Translations under genes and position numbers: made by a program | Shown here: positions 34,910 through 44,115 of the stretch, piece after piece | Numbering within the stretch: the first letter of the stretch is position 1 | Layout of the letters: every line of letters begins with the position of its first letter | NCBI RefSeq assembly: GCF_020736365.1 | Contig: NZ_CP085988.1 | Location: 1,060,001 to 1,124,000, forward strand | DNA: 64,000 nucleotides | Origin: Clostridium sp. M62/1 | GTDB lineage: Bacteria; Bacillota; Clostridia; Lachnospirales; Lachnospiraceae | Direction of reading: 5' to 3' | The notes under the pieces: model-generated | The model's input: the letters and a program-made list of their open reading frames with translations, nothing else | Told to the model about the DNA's origin: nothing | Database searches by the model: none

Positions 34910-35851
34910 ATGGATTTTTGCAGACTGACGGAGGAACTTTGGAGAGTTTACCTCTGCGGTGACGCCGGTGAAAAGCAGAAAATGGTGAGCGAATGGCTGG
35001 ATGAGGACTGTGTGATTATCGGCACAGGAGCCCATGAGTTTTACACCAATAAACAGGATTTTTATAAAGCGATGTCACAGGAGAGTGAGGAAGTGGAAGA
35101 GGTTTCCTTCCGTTTTGAAAACCTCCGGTGCCGGGAAAGAAAGACCGGGGAGGACGCCTGCCTGGTATACGGGGTTCTCTATATCAGGGGCAGCAGTGCC
35201 GATGGGAAGGTACAGATCGATATGGACAGCCGCTATTCAGTTCTCTATGAGAGGAGAGGAGACAGATGGAAAATCGTGCATATCCATCAGTCCATGCCGA
35301 ACCTGGAGCAGAGAGAGGGAGAGTACTATCCCAAAACCCTGACTGAGCAGGTGCAGAAGGCTCAGGAGGAGGCGGGCAGAATGGCGCTTCTGGCTCAGAG
35401 GGATGGGCTCACAGGGCTGATCAACTACCACACCTTTGAGGAGATATGGAAAAAAGGAGACAGAACTGAGAAATGGCTGTTTATAGTAGATCTCGATGAT
35501 TTTAAAAAGATCAATGACACCTATGGCCATATGGAAGGAAATCAGGTATTAAAAACAATCGCCGGTCTCTTAAACCGTGTTGTGCGCACTCACGATCTCG
35601 TATGCCGCATGGGTGGGGACGAGTTCCTGCTGCTGTGCGGCGGAATCAGCAGCATGAAAGGGGCGGCCAGGCTGGCTGAGAGGATAGTGGACTGTATTGC
35701 AGCGCACAGGACAGAGAAGGCCTGGCCCAGCATATCCGTGGGGGGAACGGAGATTCTCCCGGATGAAAAACTGGAATCTGCCATCGAGAGAGCAGATAAG
35801 GCCCTCTACAGTGTCAAGCGGACCACAAAAAACGGATATCGCATCGAGTGA
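34910..35851 (+). CDS. Diguanylate cyclase with N-terminal SnoaL-like domain
   Basis: This ~313-residue cytosolic protein is predicted to make c-di-GMP. The first half (~1-150) resembles an NTF2/SnoaL-like fold (TGAHEFYTNKQDFYKAMSQE, RWKIVHIHQSMP), a possible small-ligand sensor. A short helix (TEQVQKAQEEAGRMALLAQR) links it to a GGDEF domain: RDGLTGLINYHTFEE, FIVDLDDFKKINDTYGH, RMGGDEFLLLCGG. The active GGDEF motif is intact. No EAL domain or membrane segment is present. I prefer ATG 34910 with AGGGAGG upstream to ATG 34874. No obvious partner gene is adjacent. Confidence 0.88.
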   Translation: MDFCRLTEELWRVYLCGDAGEKQKMVSEWLDEDCVIIGTGAHEFYTNKQDFYKAMSQESEEVEEVSFRFENLRCRERKTGEDACLVYGVLYIRGSSADGKVQIDMDSRYSVLYERRGDRWKIVHIHQSMPNLEQREGEYYPKTLTEQVQKAQEEAGRMALLAQRDGLTGLINYHTFEEIWKKGDRTEKWLFIVDLDDFKKINDTYGHMEGNQVLKTIAGLLNRVVRTHDLVCRMGGDEFLLLCGGISSMKGAARLAERIVDCIAAHRTEKAWPSISVGGTEILPDEKLESAIERADKALYSVKRTTKNGYRIE

Positions 35852-35921
35852 CAGGAAAGGCGCCGCGCATCTGCTCAGGCGGCGGAGGGGACGCTGTACA
35901 TAATTGTAAGAAAAATGTCAG

Positions 35922-35949
35922 TTGAGAAACAGGCGCCCTGTGATATGAT
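35922..35949 (+). promoter_or_regulatory. Candidate promoter for the amidase gene
   Basis: TTGAGA at 35922-35927 and TATGAT at 35944-35949 are spaced 16 bp, about 140 bp before the amidase start. Confidence 0.4.
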
Positions 35950-36089
35950 AGGATCAGTTCAGATTTACATGTGCCTGTAAGGCGTTTTCGTGTACGCTGA
36001 GCGGCTATAGACAGTCAGAAGCCCGATGGCGGGTTTCAGAACAGGGAACCTGCTCCCCGCATCTGGGAAGAGCAGAGAGAGGAAGGTTT

Positions 36090-37307
36090 ATGAGAAAACG
36101 ATACATGATTCCGGCAGCCTGCATGCTTGTCTGCGCAGCCCTGGCAGCAGGGGCGGCAGCTGCATCCGTGGGAGGGGGAAAGGTTCAGCCTGCCGCCCAG
36201 GTTCAGGCAGAGGCAGGAGCTGCGACAGTGCAGCCAGGCTCCGAGTCCTCCCGGACCACGGCCAATGCCTATGAGAGCCAGGGCATGACAGCCAGAAATG
36301 ACAAGGTGACCGTCACAGCTGATGCCCTCCGGCTGCGCACCTCCCCTGACACAGAGGGAGACAATATAAAGGGCACAGTTCCCGGAGGCACAGTCCTGGA
36401 ACGGCTTTACGAGGGAAATGGATGGAGTGTGGTGAGGACGGACAGCGGAGAATTCTATGTGTCCTCCGCATACCTGGCAGAGGGGCAAAAAGCCGGACAG
36501 CCGGTGAAGGAGGAGACCAAAGGCCAGGGTGAAGCAGGGACTCAGCTGCAGTCCGGGACGGAAGTGGGGCTTAACAGCAGCCTCCAGTATGCTGAATTTT
36601 CCAAGATAAACAGCGGGAAAGCCGTTCTGTATAAGAGCACAGCAGAAAACAGAAAAAATAAGACCATCGGCCTGAATGCAGGCCACGGCACAGCCGGAGG
36701 AGGCAGCGTAAAGACACTGTGCCACCCGGACGGAAGCGCCAAGGTAACAGGTGGTACCACTGCGGCAGGCGCCACCACTGCCGCTGCAGTGTCAGCCGGA
36801 ATGACATTTGCAGACGGCACACCGGAGGCCTCAGTGACCCTCCGGATGGCGCAGATTCTGAAGGAGCGCCTGCTGGCAGAGGGATATGATGTGCTGATGC
36901 TCCGGGACGGGGAGGATGTACAGCTGGACAATATTGCCCGGACGGTACTTGCGAATAACTATGCGGACTGCCATATTTCCCTTCACTGGGATTCAACTTC
37001 CAGCGATAAGGGCTGCTTTTTTATGAGTGTTCCCTCCAATGAGAGATACCGCTCCATGGAGCCGGTGGCTTCTCACTGGCAGCAGCACAACAGTCTGGGC
37101 GAGGCTCTGGTAGAAGGGCTGCGCGGCGCCGGAAATAAAATCTTTTCCAGCGGAGCCATGGAGATGGATCTGACGCAGACTTCCTATTCGACTGTTCCCA
37201 GTGTGGACATCGAGCTGGGAGATAAGGGATCCAGCCACTCTGAGGATACGCTGAACCGACTGGCTGACGGGCTGGTAGCCGGGATTCATGCCTACTTTGG
37301 CTTTTAA
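36090..37307 (+). CDS. Secreted SH3b domain N-acetylmuramoyl-L-alanine amidase
   Basis: This 405-residue cell-wall hydrolase cleaves the lactyl-amide bond of peptidoglycan. It has a signal peptide at 1-27 (MRKRYMIPAACMLVCAALAA), an SH3b domain (~70-132, VTADALRLRTSPDTEGDNIK, GNGWSVVRTDSGEFYVSSAYL) and an Amidase_3 domain (~190-405). Zn-site elements are visible: NAGHG, Glu in TPEASVTLRMAQ, His in ISLHWDST, and the catalytic Glu in VDIELGDKG. A Thr/Ala insert (GGTTAAGATTAAAVSAG) sits inside the catalytic domain. ATG 36090 follows GAGGAAGG. Confidence 0.93.
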   Translation: MRKRYMIPAACMLVCAALAAGAAAASVGGGKVQPAAQVQAEAGAATVQPGSESSRTTANAYESQGMTARNDKVTVTADALRLRTSPDTEGDNIKGTVPGGTVLERLYEGNGWSVVRTDSGEFYVSSAYLAEGQKAGQPVKEETKGQGEAGTQLQSGTEVGLNSSLQYAEFSKINSGKAVLYKSTAENRKNKTIGLNAGHGTAGGGSVKTLCHPDGSAKVTGGTTAAGATTAAAVSAGMTFADGTPEASVTLRMAQILKERLLAEGYDVLMLRDGEDVQLDNIARTVLANNYADCHISLHWDSTSSDKGCFFMSVPSNERYRSMEPVASHWQQHNSLGEALVEGLRGAGNKIFSSGAMEMDLTQTSYSTVPSVDIELGDKGSSHSEDTLNRLADGLVAGIHAYFGF

Positions 37308-37410
37308 AGGCGAGAGCGCCGGAAGCGCCTGCCTGAATCTGCTGTGATAAAACCTGCAGAGCCGTCTGCGGCGGCCGGCAGAATAGAGATGGAATGAAAG
37401 GAGAAGAGCG

Positions 37411-37947
37411 ATGAAGATTACAGTGTTAGCCGGAAGTCCCCACAGAAACGGGACGACTTCCGTTCTGGTAAAGGCATTTACAGAAGGAGCCGAGGAGGCG
37501 GGAAATGAGGTTACCTGCCTGAATCTGGCTTCCATGAATATTCACCCGTGTCTGGGCTGCGATCACTGCCGGCAGCATGGAGGCGTCTGCGTCCACAGGG
37601 ATAACATGAACGTGGTGCGGGAGGCAGTCAGCCAGGCAGATCTGGTGGCATTTGTGACGCCTCTCTACTACTTCGGAATGTCTGCACAGCTGAAGACAGC
37701 TATTGATCGCTTTTATGCATTTAACGAGGAGCTGAGAAGCAGCGCCAAAAAGGCCTGTATGCTGGCGGCCTGCGCAGATGACAAATCGGCTGTGGAGGCA
37801 CTGAAGGCCCACTACCATGCAGTCTGTCAGTATCTTAAGTGGGAGGATGCCGGGGCCGTATATGCTGCCGACTGCGCAGTTCCCGAGGAAATCGAGAAGA
37901 GCCGCTATCCGGAGGAGGCCAGAAACCTGGGCAGAAGCATTGGCTAG
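37411..37947 (+). CDS. Flavodoxin-fold NAD(P)H-dependent FMN reductase
   Basis: This 178-residue protein starts MKITVLAGSPHRNGTTSVLV, the FMN-phosphate loop of the NADPH-dependent FMN reductase/iron-sulfur flavoprotein family. Residues ~47-60 (HPCLGCDHCRQHGGVC) have the CxxCxxC-type Cys cluster seen in ISF-like members, and VTPLYYFGMSAQLKTAIDRF is the flavin isoalloxazine loop. It is a redox enzyme of unknown substrate. ATG 37411 follows AAGGAGAAG. It lies singly between the amidase and a coat-kinase homologue. Confidence 0.9.
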   Translation: MKITVLAGSPHRNGTTSVLVKAFTEGAEEAGNEVTCLNLASMNIHPCLGCDHCRQHGGVCVHRDNMNVVREAVSQADLVAFVTPLYYFGMSAQLKTAIDRFYAFNEELRSSAKKACMLAACADDKSAVEALKAHYHAVCQYLKWEDAGAVYAADCAVPEEIEKSRYPEEARNLGRSIG

Positions 37948-38078
37948 AACACTGTCCTGCCTGGCCTGAACAGTGAATCTCCCCGGTCAGAAACATATTT
38001 TTACCCTCCTGTACATACCTTAGAATTAGCTGAAAACAGTTGAAGAAAAAGCCAGCGAATGGTATGGAGGGGTGACGT

Positions 38079-39059
38079 GTGAACGACAGGAATACAGAGG
38101 TTCTGGAACAGTATGAGATGGAGGTAAGCTCCGCAAGGAGAGGCCGCGGCGCCTGGATATGCGAAACCGACAGGGGCCTTAAGCTCCTTCGGGAGTATAA
38201 AGGGACGAAAAAGAGGCTTGAGTTTGAAGAAGAGGTTCTGAATGTCCTGAAGGACGAAGGGCTCACCCAGGTGGATCAGTATGTGAGAAACCGGGAGGGA
38301 GAGCTACAGTCAGTGGGGCAGGACGGATTGAGATATATTGTCAAGGACTGGTTTTCGGAGAGAGAATGCGATGTCAGGGATGAGGCGGAAATCCTGAGGG
38401 CTGTTGCCCAGATTGCCAGACTTCACCGGATTTTAAGAGGAGTGGAGGTGAGGGAGGAGTGGAACCTGGGCTCGATTCTCGCTGAACCCATGGAGGAGGA
38501 GATGATGCGCCACAACCGGGAACTTCGCAGAGCCAGGAGTTTTATCAGCGCCAGAAGGGGAAAGTCGGACTTTGAGCTGTGTGTGATTGGAAACTTCAGC
38601 CTGTTCTTTGACCAGGCGCTGGAGGCTCAGAGAGGGCTCGAGAGGATGGCCCGGGAGGGGCGGGAGCCGGAGCATTATCTCTGCCATGGAGAGTTAAACC
38701 AGCACCACATTCTGATGGGAGATCAGGATACGCCGATTATCGAGTTCAACCGCATGCACCTGGGGGTTCAGGCGGCAGATCTGTACCATTTTATCAGAAA
38801 GGCCATGGAAAAGCACAGCTGGAACCTGGAGCTTGGAATGAAGATGCTGGAGGCCTACGACCGGATCCTTCCCATGGGGGAGACAGAGAGGGAGTATCTC
38901 TACTATCTCTTCCTCTATCCTGAAAAGTACTGGAAGCAGATCAACTTCTATTTTAATGCAAACAAGGCCTGGATTCCTGCCAGAAATGTGGAAAAACTGA
39001 AAAATCTGGAACAGCAGCAGGAGGACAGGAACCGTTTCCTGAGCCGAATCCGGGGATGA
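38079..39059 (+). CDS. CotS-family spore coat kinase-like protein
   Basis: This 326-residue protein starts at GTG 38079 with GGAGGGG 8 bases upstream. It has the aminoglycoside-phosphotransferase fold of CotS/YutH/YsxE proteins: RGAWICETDRGLKLLREYKG (N lobe), a catalytic-loop-like CHGELNQHHILMGDQDTPII, and FNRMHLGVQAADLYHFIRKA. The usual catalytic HxD is replaced by CHGELNQHH, as often in the coat group. It implies a spore-forming host; the function is probably coat assembly. Confidence 0.85.
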   Translation: MNDRNTEVLEQYEMEVSSARRGRGAWICETDRGLKLLREYKGTKKRLEFEEEVLNVLKDEGLTQVDQYVRNREGELQSVGQDGLRYIVKDWFSERECDVRDEAEILRAVAQIARLHRILRGVEVREEWNLGSILAEPMEEEMMRHNRELRRARSFISARRGKSDFELCVIGNFSLFFDQALEAQRGLERMAREGREPEHYLCHGELNQHHILMGDQDTPIIEFNRMHLGVQAADLYHFIRKAMEKHSWNLELGMKMLEAYDRILPMGETEREYLYYLFLYPEKYWKQINFYFNANKAWIPARNVEKLKNLEQQQEDRNRFLSRIRG

Positions 39060-39197
39060 AGAAAAGCGGCGCAGGCCGGATCGGCGCGATAGACGGCGCT
39101 GTGCCTGACATTAATAATTCTGCTTTATTTTTTCACCGTCATATACTATAATTAGGACAAAATCTAGTGGCAGAAACGGCACAGGAGGAGTATCAGA

Positions 39198-40934
39198 ATG
39201 AAAGATTACATGAAGATCTACGAGGAGTGGCTTGCAAACCCTTACTTTGACGAGGATACAAAGAAGGAGCTCAGGGCTATCCAGGGGGATGAAAACGAGA
39301 TAAAGGAGCGCTTCTACATGGATCTGGAGTTTGGAACTGCAGGTCTTCGCGGTGTGATCGGGGCCGGAATCAACCGCATGAATATCTACACAGTAAGGCG
39401 CGCCACACAGGGACTGGCAGACTATATTTTAGAGCAGGGAGGCGCTGACAGAGGCGTTGCCATTGCCTATGATTCCCGCCGCATGTCACCGGAATTTTCG
39501 GATGAGGCGGCACGCACTCTGGCGGCCAACGGAATAAAGGCCTACCGCTTCGAATCGCTCCGGCCGACTCCTGAGCTTTCCTTTGCTGTGAGAGAGCTTG
39601 GCTGCATCGCCGGAATCAATATCACGGCCAGCCACAACCCGCCGGAGTACAACGGCTACAAGGTATACTGGGAGGACGGCGCCCAGTTCACTCCTCCTCA
39701 CGACAGAGGGGTGACGGAGAAGGTTATGGCTATCACAGATCTCTCCTCCGTAAAGACCATGAGCCGGGAGGAGGCTGTGGCATCTGGAAGGTATGTGACA
39801 ATCGGAGCTGAGATAGATGACAGATACATCGCCCAGGTGAAGGCTCAGGTGGTGAATCAGGAAGCCATTGACAAGATGCAGGATCAGATTGCCATTGTCT
39901 ACACGCCGCTTCACGGCACAGGAAATATTCCGGCCCGCAGAGTGATGAAGGAGCTGGGCTTTGAGCATGTGTACGTGGTGCCGGAGCAGGAGCTTCCCGA
40001 CGGAAATTTCCCGACTGTAAGCTATCCGAATCCGGAGGCTGCGGAGGCCTTCGAGCTGGGACTGAAGCTGGCGAAGGAAAAGAACGCAGATCTGGTTCTG
40101 GCCACAGACCCGGACGCAGACCGCCTGGGTGTCTATGTGAAGGATACAAAATCCGGAGAATACATTCCGCTGACAGGAAATATGTCAGGCTCCCTCCTGT
40201 GTGACTACGTTCTCAGCCAGAAAAAGGAGAGAGGACAGATCCCGGCAGACGGACAGGTGGTAAAATCCATTGTCACCACAAATCTGGTGGACGCGGTGGC
40301 AGAGTACTATGGGGCAGAGCTGATTGAGGTTCTGACAGGCTTTAAGTGGATCGGAAAGCAGATCCTCAAGAACGAGCAGGAGGGCAGGGGAACCTATCTG
40401 TTCGGAATGGAGGAGAGCTATGGATGCCTGATCGGAACTTATGCCCGCGATAAGGACGCCATCTCTGCTACGGCAGCTCTCTGCGAGGCGGCTGCCTACT
40501 ACAAGGAAAAGGGCATGACTCTCTGGGATGCCATGGTTGCAATGTATGAGAGATACGGATATTACAAGGATTCCGTTCAGTCCATCGGCCTTAAGGGAAT
40601 CGAGGGGCTTGCCAAGATCCAGGAGATCATGGAGTATTTCAGGAACCATGAGCCGGCAGAGTTTGCAGGCTGTAAGGTTCTGTCCGCAAGGGACTACAAG
40701 GCAGATACCATCCGGGATACAGCCACAGGAGAGGTGAAGCCCACCGGACTTCCATCCTCCAACGTGCTCTACTATGATCTGGAGGACAGCGCCTGGCTCT
40801 GTGTGAGACCGTCGGGAACAGAGCCGAAGATCAAGTTCTACTACGGCGTGAAGGGAACCTCCCTGGCTGATGCAGACGAGAAGGCTGAGAAGCTTGGAAA
40901 GGCCGTCATGGATATTGTGAACGGACTTCTGTAG
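39198..40934 (+). CDS. pgcA: Phosphoglucomutase / phosphomannomutase
   Basis: This 578-residue alpha-D-phosphohexomutase interconverts glucose-6-phosphate and glucose-1-phosphate, supplying sugar nucleotides for the envelope. The catalytic-Ser loop is GINITASHNPPEYNGYKVYW, the Mg site DPDADRLGVYV, the sugar loop EESYGCLIGTYA, and the phosphate site RPSGTEPKIKFYY. The length is that of the large Firmicutes mutases. ATG 39198 follows ACAGGAGGAG. It is a single gene with a strong terminator at 41017. Confidence 0.96.
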   Translation: MKDYMKIYEEWLANPYFDEDTKKELRAIQGDENEIKERFYMDLEFGTAGLRGVIGAGINRMNIYTVRRATQGLADYILEQGGADRGVAIAYDSRRMSPEFSDEAARTLAANGIKAYRFESLRPTPELSFAVRELGCIAGINITASHNPPEYNGYKVYWEDGAQFTPPHDRGVTEKVMAITDLSSVKTMSREEAVASGRYVTIGAEIDDRYIAQVKAQVVNQEAIDKMQDQIAIVYTPLHGTGNIPARRVMKELGFEHVYVVPEQELPDGNFPTVSYPNPEAAEAFELGLKLAKEKNADLVLATDPDADRLGVYVKDTKSGEYIPLTGNMSGSLLCDYVLSQKKERGQIPADGQVVKSIVTTNLVDAVAEYYGAELIEVLTGFKWIGKQILKNEQEGRGTYLFGMEESYGCLIGTYARDKDAISATAALCEAAAYYKEKGMTLWDAMVAMYERYGYYKDSVQSIGLKGIEGLAKIQEIMEYFRNHEPAEFAGCKVLSARDYKADTIRDTATGEVKPTGLPSSNVLYYDLEDSAWLCVRPSGTEPKIKFYYGVKGTSLADADEKAEKLGKAVMDIVNGLL

Positions 40935-41016
40935 AAGCTGCCGGAACCATAAAGAGAGGGCAGAAAGGCGGAAGGCCTGAAAGGGGAAATATAAAGACAG
41001 CAAAGTAAAGCAGAAG

Positions 41017-41068
41017 AATACGAGGGGCGCGTCCGGACACAGTTCCGGGGGCGCTCCTCGTATTTTTT
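41017..41068. terminator. Terminator between convergent genes
   Basis: AATACGAGGGGCGC pairs with GCGCTCCTCGTATT (one G-U), then TTTTTT. It can serve pgcA and, in reverse, the minus-strand gene. Confidence 0.82.
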
Positions 41069-41115
41069 GCGGCATATTTTTGCGGTATATACATGTATTT
41101 TTAACTGACAGAAAG

Positions 41116-42210
41116 TTATGACGGAGAATTTTCGCTATCTTTTTGCTCCTGTTTTTCTTTCACGTCTTTATCAGGTTCTTTTTTGGACTTCCCGTCTGTC
41201 TGCTTTAAAGACAGACGCTGCAGTTCCAGAAATGCCTCAGGGAATCGGTGGGAAACGGCACCGGGATTGCCTGAAAAGAGTCCCCGGCGATAGAAACGGC
41301 GAAGCTTTCCGCCTCCGGTCAGCTGTTCCCGGCGAAGCCGGGCATCACTCAGCTGCTCTGCAACAGATGAGAGCCGCTCCCTCGTATCAAATTTAGCGCC
41401 GGAAAGCCGTTCTCTGGCATCTGCTCTGGCCTCGTCCAGCCTTTCCCTCATGCTGCTTCTGGCCTCATCCAGCCGCTCCTGTATGCCGGTCCTGGCCTCG
41501 TCTAACCGAACGGCAAAATCGCTTCTGGCTGTGTCCAGCCGCTCTCTTGCGTTTTCTCTTGCCGCTGACAGCCTCAGCTCTGTCTCATCTAAAAACTCCT
41601 GCCTGAAGCCGGCCGCTTCTTCCTGGAGCGCCTCCAGCCTCTTCTGAAGCTCCTCGATTTCTGAGTGAAGCCTGGTCATAGCTTTGAGAGCGTTTCCGAG
41701 AGCGAGAGCCTCCCTCACAGACTCGTAAGTATCTAAAAGGAACAGTACGCTGACAGCAGAGACACAGACAAGCAGGACGGGATAGCTGACGCCTAAAACC
41801 AGACGGGCGATGGGCTGGTGGATATACTCTGTGAGAAGGATCGTCAGGAAGCCCCAGGCGATGGAGGAGCTCAGGCAGATGTAGCCGTCCAGCTGGAATT
41901 TTTTATTGCTGTAGTCCCAGTATTTGACGCAGAACAGACGCTCCATCACAAAACCGGTCACGTATTCCAGAGCAGTGGCTGCAATCACACCTGAGAGACA
42001 GACGAGAGCCGGATGCTCCCTGAACGGGAGGGAGACCCACAGCATCATGACAGCCCCTGAGCCATAGAGAGGCAGCAGAGGCAGCCTGAGGAAGCCCCGG
42101 TTGACAAAGCGGTGTTTTAAAATGGATACATAGCAGGATTCAAAAATCCACCCGAAAAAGCTGTAAATGTAAAAGAAGGCGAGCCATTGAAGGAAGGAAT
42201 AGTCGTACAT
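41116..42210 (-). CDS. CmpB-type (putative ABC permease) membrane protein with 11-residue-repeat cytoplasmic tail
   Basis: This 364-residue protein starts MYDYSFLQWLAFFYIYSFFG and has a membrane domain of about five helices (1-170) of the 'ABC transporter permease, CmpB' type (FGWIFESCYVSILKHRFVNRG, EYVTGFVMERLFCVKYWDYS). This family is widespread in clostridia, with no proven transport role. From ~185 a coiled/amphipathic tail follows, with six 11-residue repeats (RERLDTARSDF, AVRLDEARTGI, QERLDEARSSM, RERLDEARADA, RERLSGAKFDT, RERLSSVAEQL), then a basic, disordered C-terminus. The repeats recall apolipoprotein-like membrane-surface helices. Confidence 0.87.
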   Translation of the reverse strand: MYDYSFLQWLAFFYIYSFFGWIFESCYVSILKHRFVNRGFLRLPLLPLYGSGAVMMLWVSLPFREHPALVCLSGVIAATALEYVTGFVMERLFCVKYWDYSNKKFQLDGYICLSSSIAWGFLTILLTEYIHQPIARLVLGVSYPVLLVCVSAVSVLFLLDTYESVREALALGNALKAMTRLHSEIEELQKRLEALQEEAAGFRQEFLDETELRLSAARENARERLDTARSDFAVRLDEARTGIQERLDEARSSMRERLDEARADARERLSGAKFDTRERLSSVAEQLSDARLRREQLTGGGKLRRFYRRGLFSGNPGAVSHRFPEAFLELQRLSLKQTDGKSKKEPDKDVKEKQEQKDSENSPS

Positions 42211-42510
42211 AAAATATCTCCTGTGGTAAAATTCTGCGAGTGTACTGCTGTTACTATTGGATCAAAAAGCCGTTTTTATTCCAGACAAACACGCTTTTCT
42301 GCCATTATAACACGGGATTTCCCGATGTCAAACGGCCAGAGAAGCCGGGCTGTCTCTTTCTGCTTGCCAGAATGTGCGGGTTCAGGTAGAATGGGTATGT
42401 ATAAATTTCCGCCATACAGGCCTGGATAAAGATTCAGGAGAGCCGGGGAGAGTAAACGGACGTAACCGGGCTGAAAAGAAAAAACAGATTCAGATAAAGG
42501 AGCAATAAGA

Positions 42511-44070
42511 GTGAGTATTTTAAATGTAGAGCATCTGAGCCACGGCTTTGGAGACAGGGCAATCTTTCACGATGTGTCCTTCCGCCTTTTAAAGGGGGAG
42601 CATATCGGGCTGATAGGAGCCAACGGTGAGGGAAAATCCACCTTCATGAACATTATCACAGGGAAACTGCAGCCGGATGAGGGAAAGGTAGAGTGGGCCA
42701 AGCGTGTGCGCGTGGGATATCTGGACCAGCATTCCGTCCTGGAAAAGGGCATGACAGTCCGCCAGGCGCTGAAAAGCGCATTTTCTTTCCTGTTTGAGAT
42801 GGAGGAGCAGATGAATGAGATCTGCGACCGTCTGGGAGAAGCGCCGGAGAGTGAGATGGAAGCCATGATGGAGGAGCTGGGAACGATCCAGGAACTTCTG
42901 ATGGCCCATGATTTCTATACCATCGACGCAAAGGTGGAGGAGGTGGGAAGGGCTCTGGGCCTTTCTGACATCGGCATGGATAAGGACGTGACAGAGCTGT
43001 CCGGCGGGCAGAGGACAAAGGTCCTGCTTGGAAAGCTGCTGCTGGAGAAACCGGATATCCTCCTGCTGGACGAGCCCACCAACTACCTGGATGAGCAGCA
43101 TATCGAGTGGCTCAGGCGTTACCTTCAGGAGTATGAGAATGCCTTCATTCTCATTTCCCATGATATTCCGTTCTTAAACAGCGTGATCAACATTATCTAC
43201 CACATGGAAAACCAGAGGCTTGATCGGTATGTGGGGGATTACGATAAATTCCGCGAGGTCTATGAGGTGAAGAAGGCCCAGCTGGAGGCGGCGTACAAAA
43301 GGCAGCAGCAGGAGATCGCCGAGCTTCAGGATTTCGTGGCCAGAAATAAGGCCAGAGTTTCCACGAGAAATATGGCCATGTCCCGCCAGAAGAAGCTGGA
43401 CAAGATGGAGCGCATCGAGCTGGCAAGGGAGAAGCCAAAGCCGGAGTTTCACTTCCTGGAGGCCAGAGCAGCCGGAAAGTGCATTTTCGAGACAGAGAAC
43501 CTGGTGATCGGCTATGATGAAAAGGAACCGCTGTCAAGGCCGTTAAATCTCTGCATGGAGAGGGGGGATAAGATTGCCCTGGTGGGTGCCAACGGAATCG
43601 GAAAGACCACCCTCTTAAAGAGCATTCTCGGGCTGACTCCGGCGCTCTCGGGGAAGGTGACGCTGGGGGATTATCTGGAAATCGGGTACTTTGAACAGGA
43701 GATGGCGCCTGGAAATACCACCACCTGTATTGAGGAGATATGGAAGGAGTTTCCGTCCTACACCCAGTATCAGGTGCGCTCCGCCCTTGCCAAATGCGGG
43801 CTGACGACGAAGCACATAGAGAGCCAGGTGAGAGTCCTGAGCGGAGGGGAGCAGGCGAAAGTAAGATTATGTAAACTGATTAACAGGGAAACGAATATTC
43901 TTCTGCTGGATGAGCCGACAAACCATCTGGACGTAGACGCGAAGGAGGAGCTGAAAAGGGCTCTTCGCGAATACAGGGGAAGCATCCTTCTCATCTGCCA
44001 CGAGCCAGAGTTTTACAGTGATGTGGCTACAAAGGTGTGGGACTGCAGAGAATGGAGCCTGAAGCTGTAG
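42511..44070 (+). CDS. ABC-F family ATPase
   Basis: This 519-residue soluble protein has two ABC domains and no membrane part. Domain 1: Walker A GANGEGKST (~residue 36), signature LSGGQRTKV, Walker B ILLLDEPTNYLD. A linker (~245-300, RQQQEIAELQDFVARNKARV) follows. Domain 2: Walker A GANGIGKTT (~355), signature LSGGEQAKV, Walker B ILLLDEPTNHLD. ABC-F proteins act on ribosomes; subtype (Uup/YdiF/antibiotic protection) cannot be told by reading. The start is GTG 42511 after AAAGGAG. Confidence 0.95.
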   Translation: MSILNVEHLSHGFGDRAIFHDVSFRLLKGEHIGLIGANGEGKSTFMNIITGKLQPDEGKVEWAKRVRVGYLDQHSVLEKGMTVRQALKSAFSFLFEMEEQMNEICDRLGEAPESEMEAMMEELGTIQELLMAHDFYTIDAKVEEVGRALGLSDIGMDKDVTELSGGQRTKVLLGKLLLEKPDILLLDEPTNYLDEQHIEWLRRYLQEYENAFILISHDIPFLNSVINIIYHMENQRLDRYVGDYDKFREVYEVKKAQLEAAYKRQQQEIAELQDFVARNKARVSTRNMAMSRQKKLDKMERIELAREKPKPEFHFLEARAAGKCIFETENLVIGYDEKEPLSRPLNLCMERGDKIALVGANGIGKTTLLKSILGLTPALSGKVTLGDYLEIGYFEQEMAPGNTTTCIEEIWKEFPSYTQYQVRSALAKCGLTTKHIESQVRVLSGGEQAKVRLCKLINRETNILLLDEPTNHLDVDAKEELKRALREYRGSILLICHEPEFYSDVATKVWDCREWSLKL

Positions 44071-44115
44071 CCAGGCAGGAGAACCGTGCAGGGGAACCGG
44101 GGGAGGTGCATGCAT

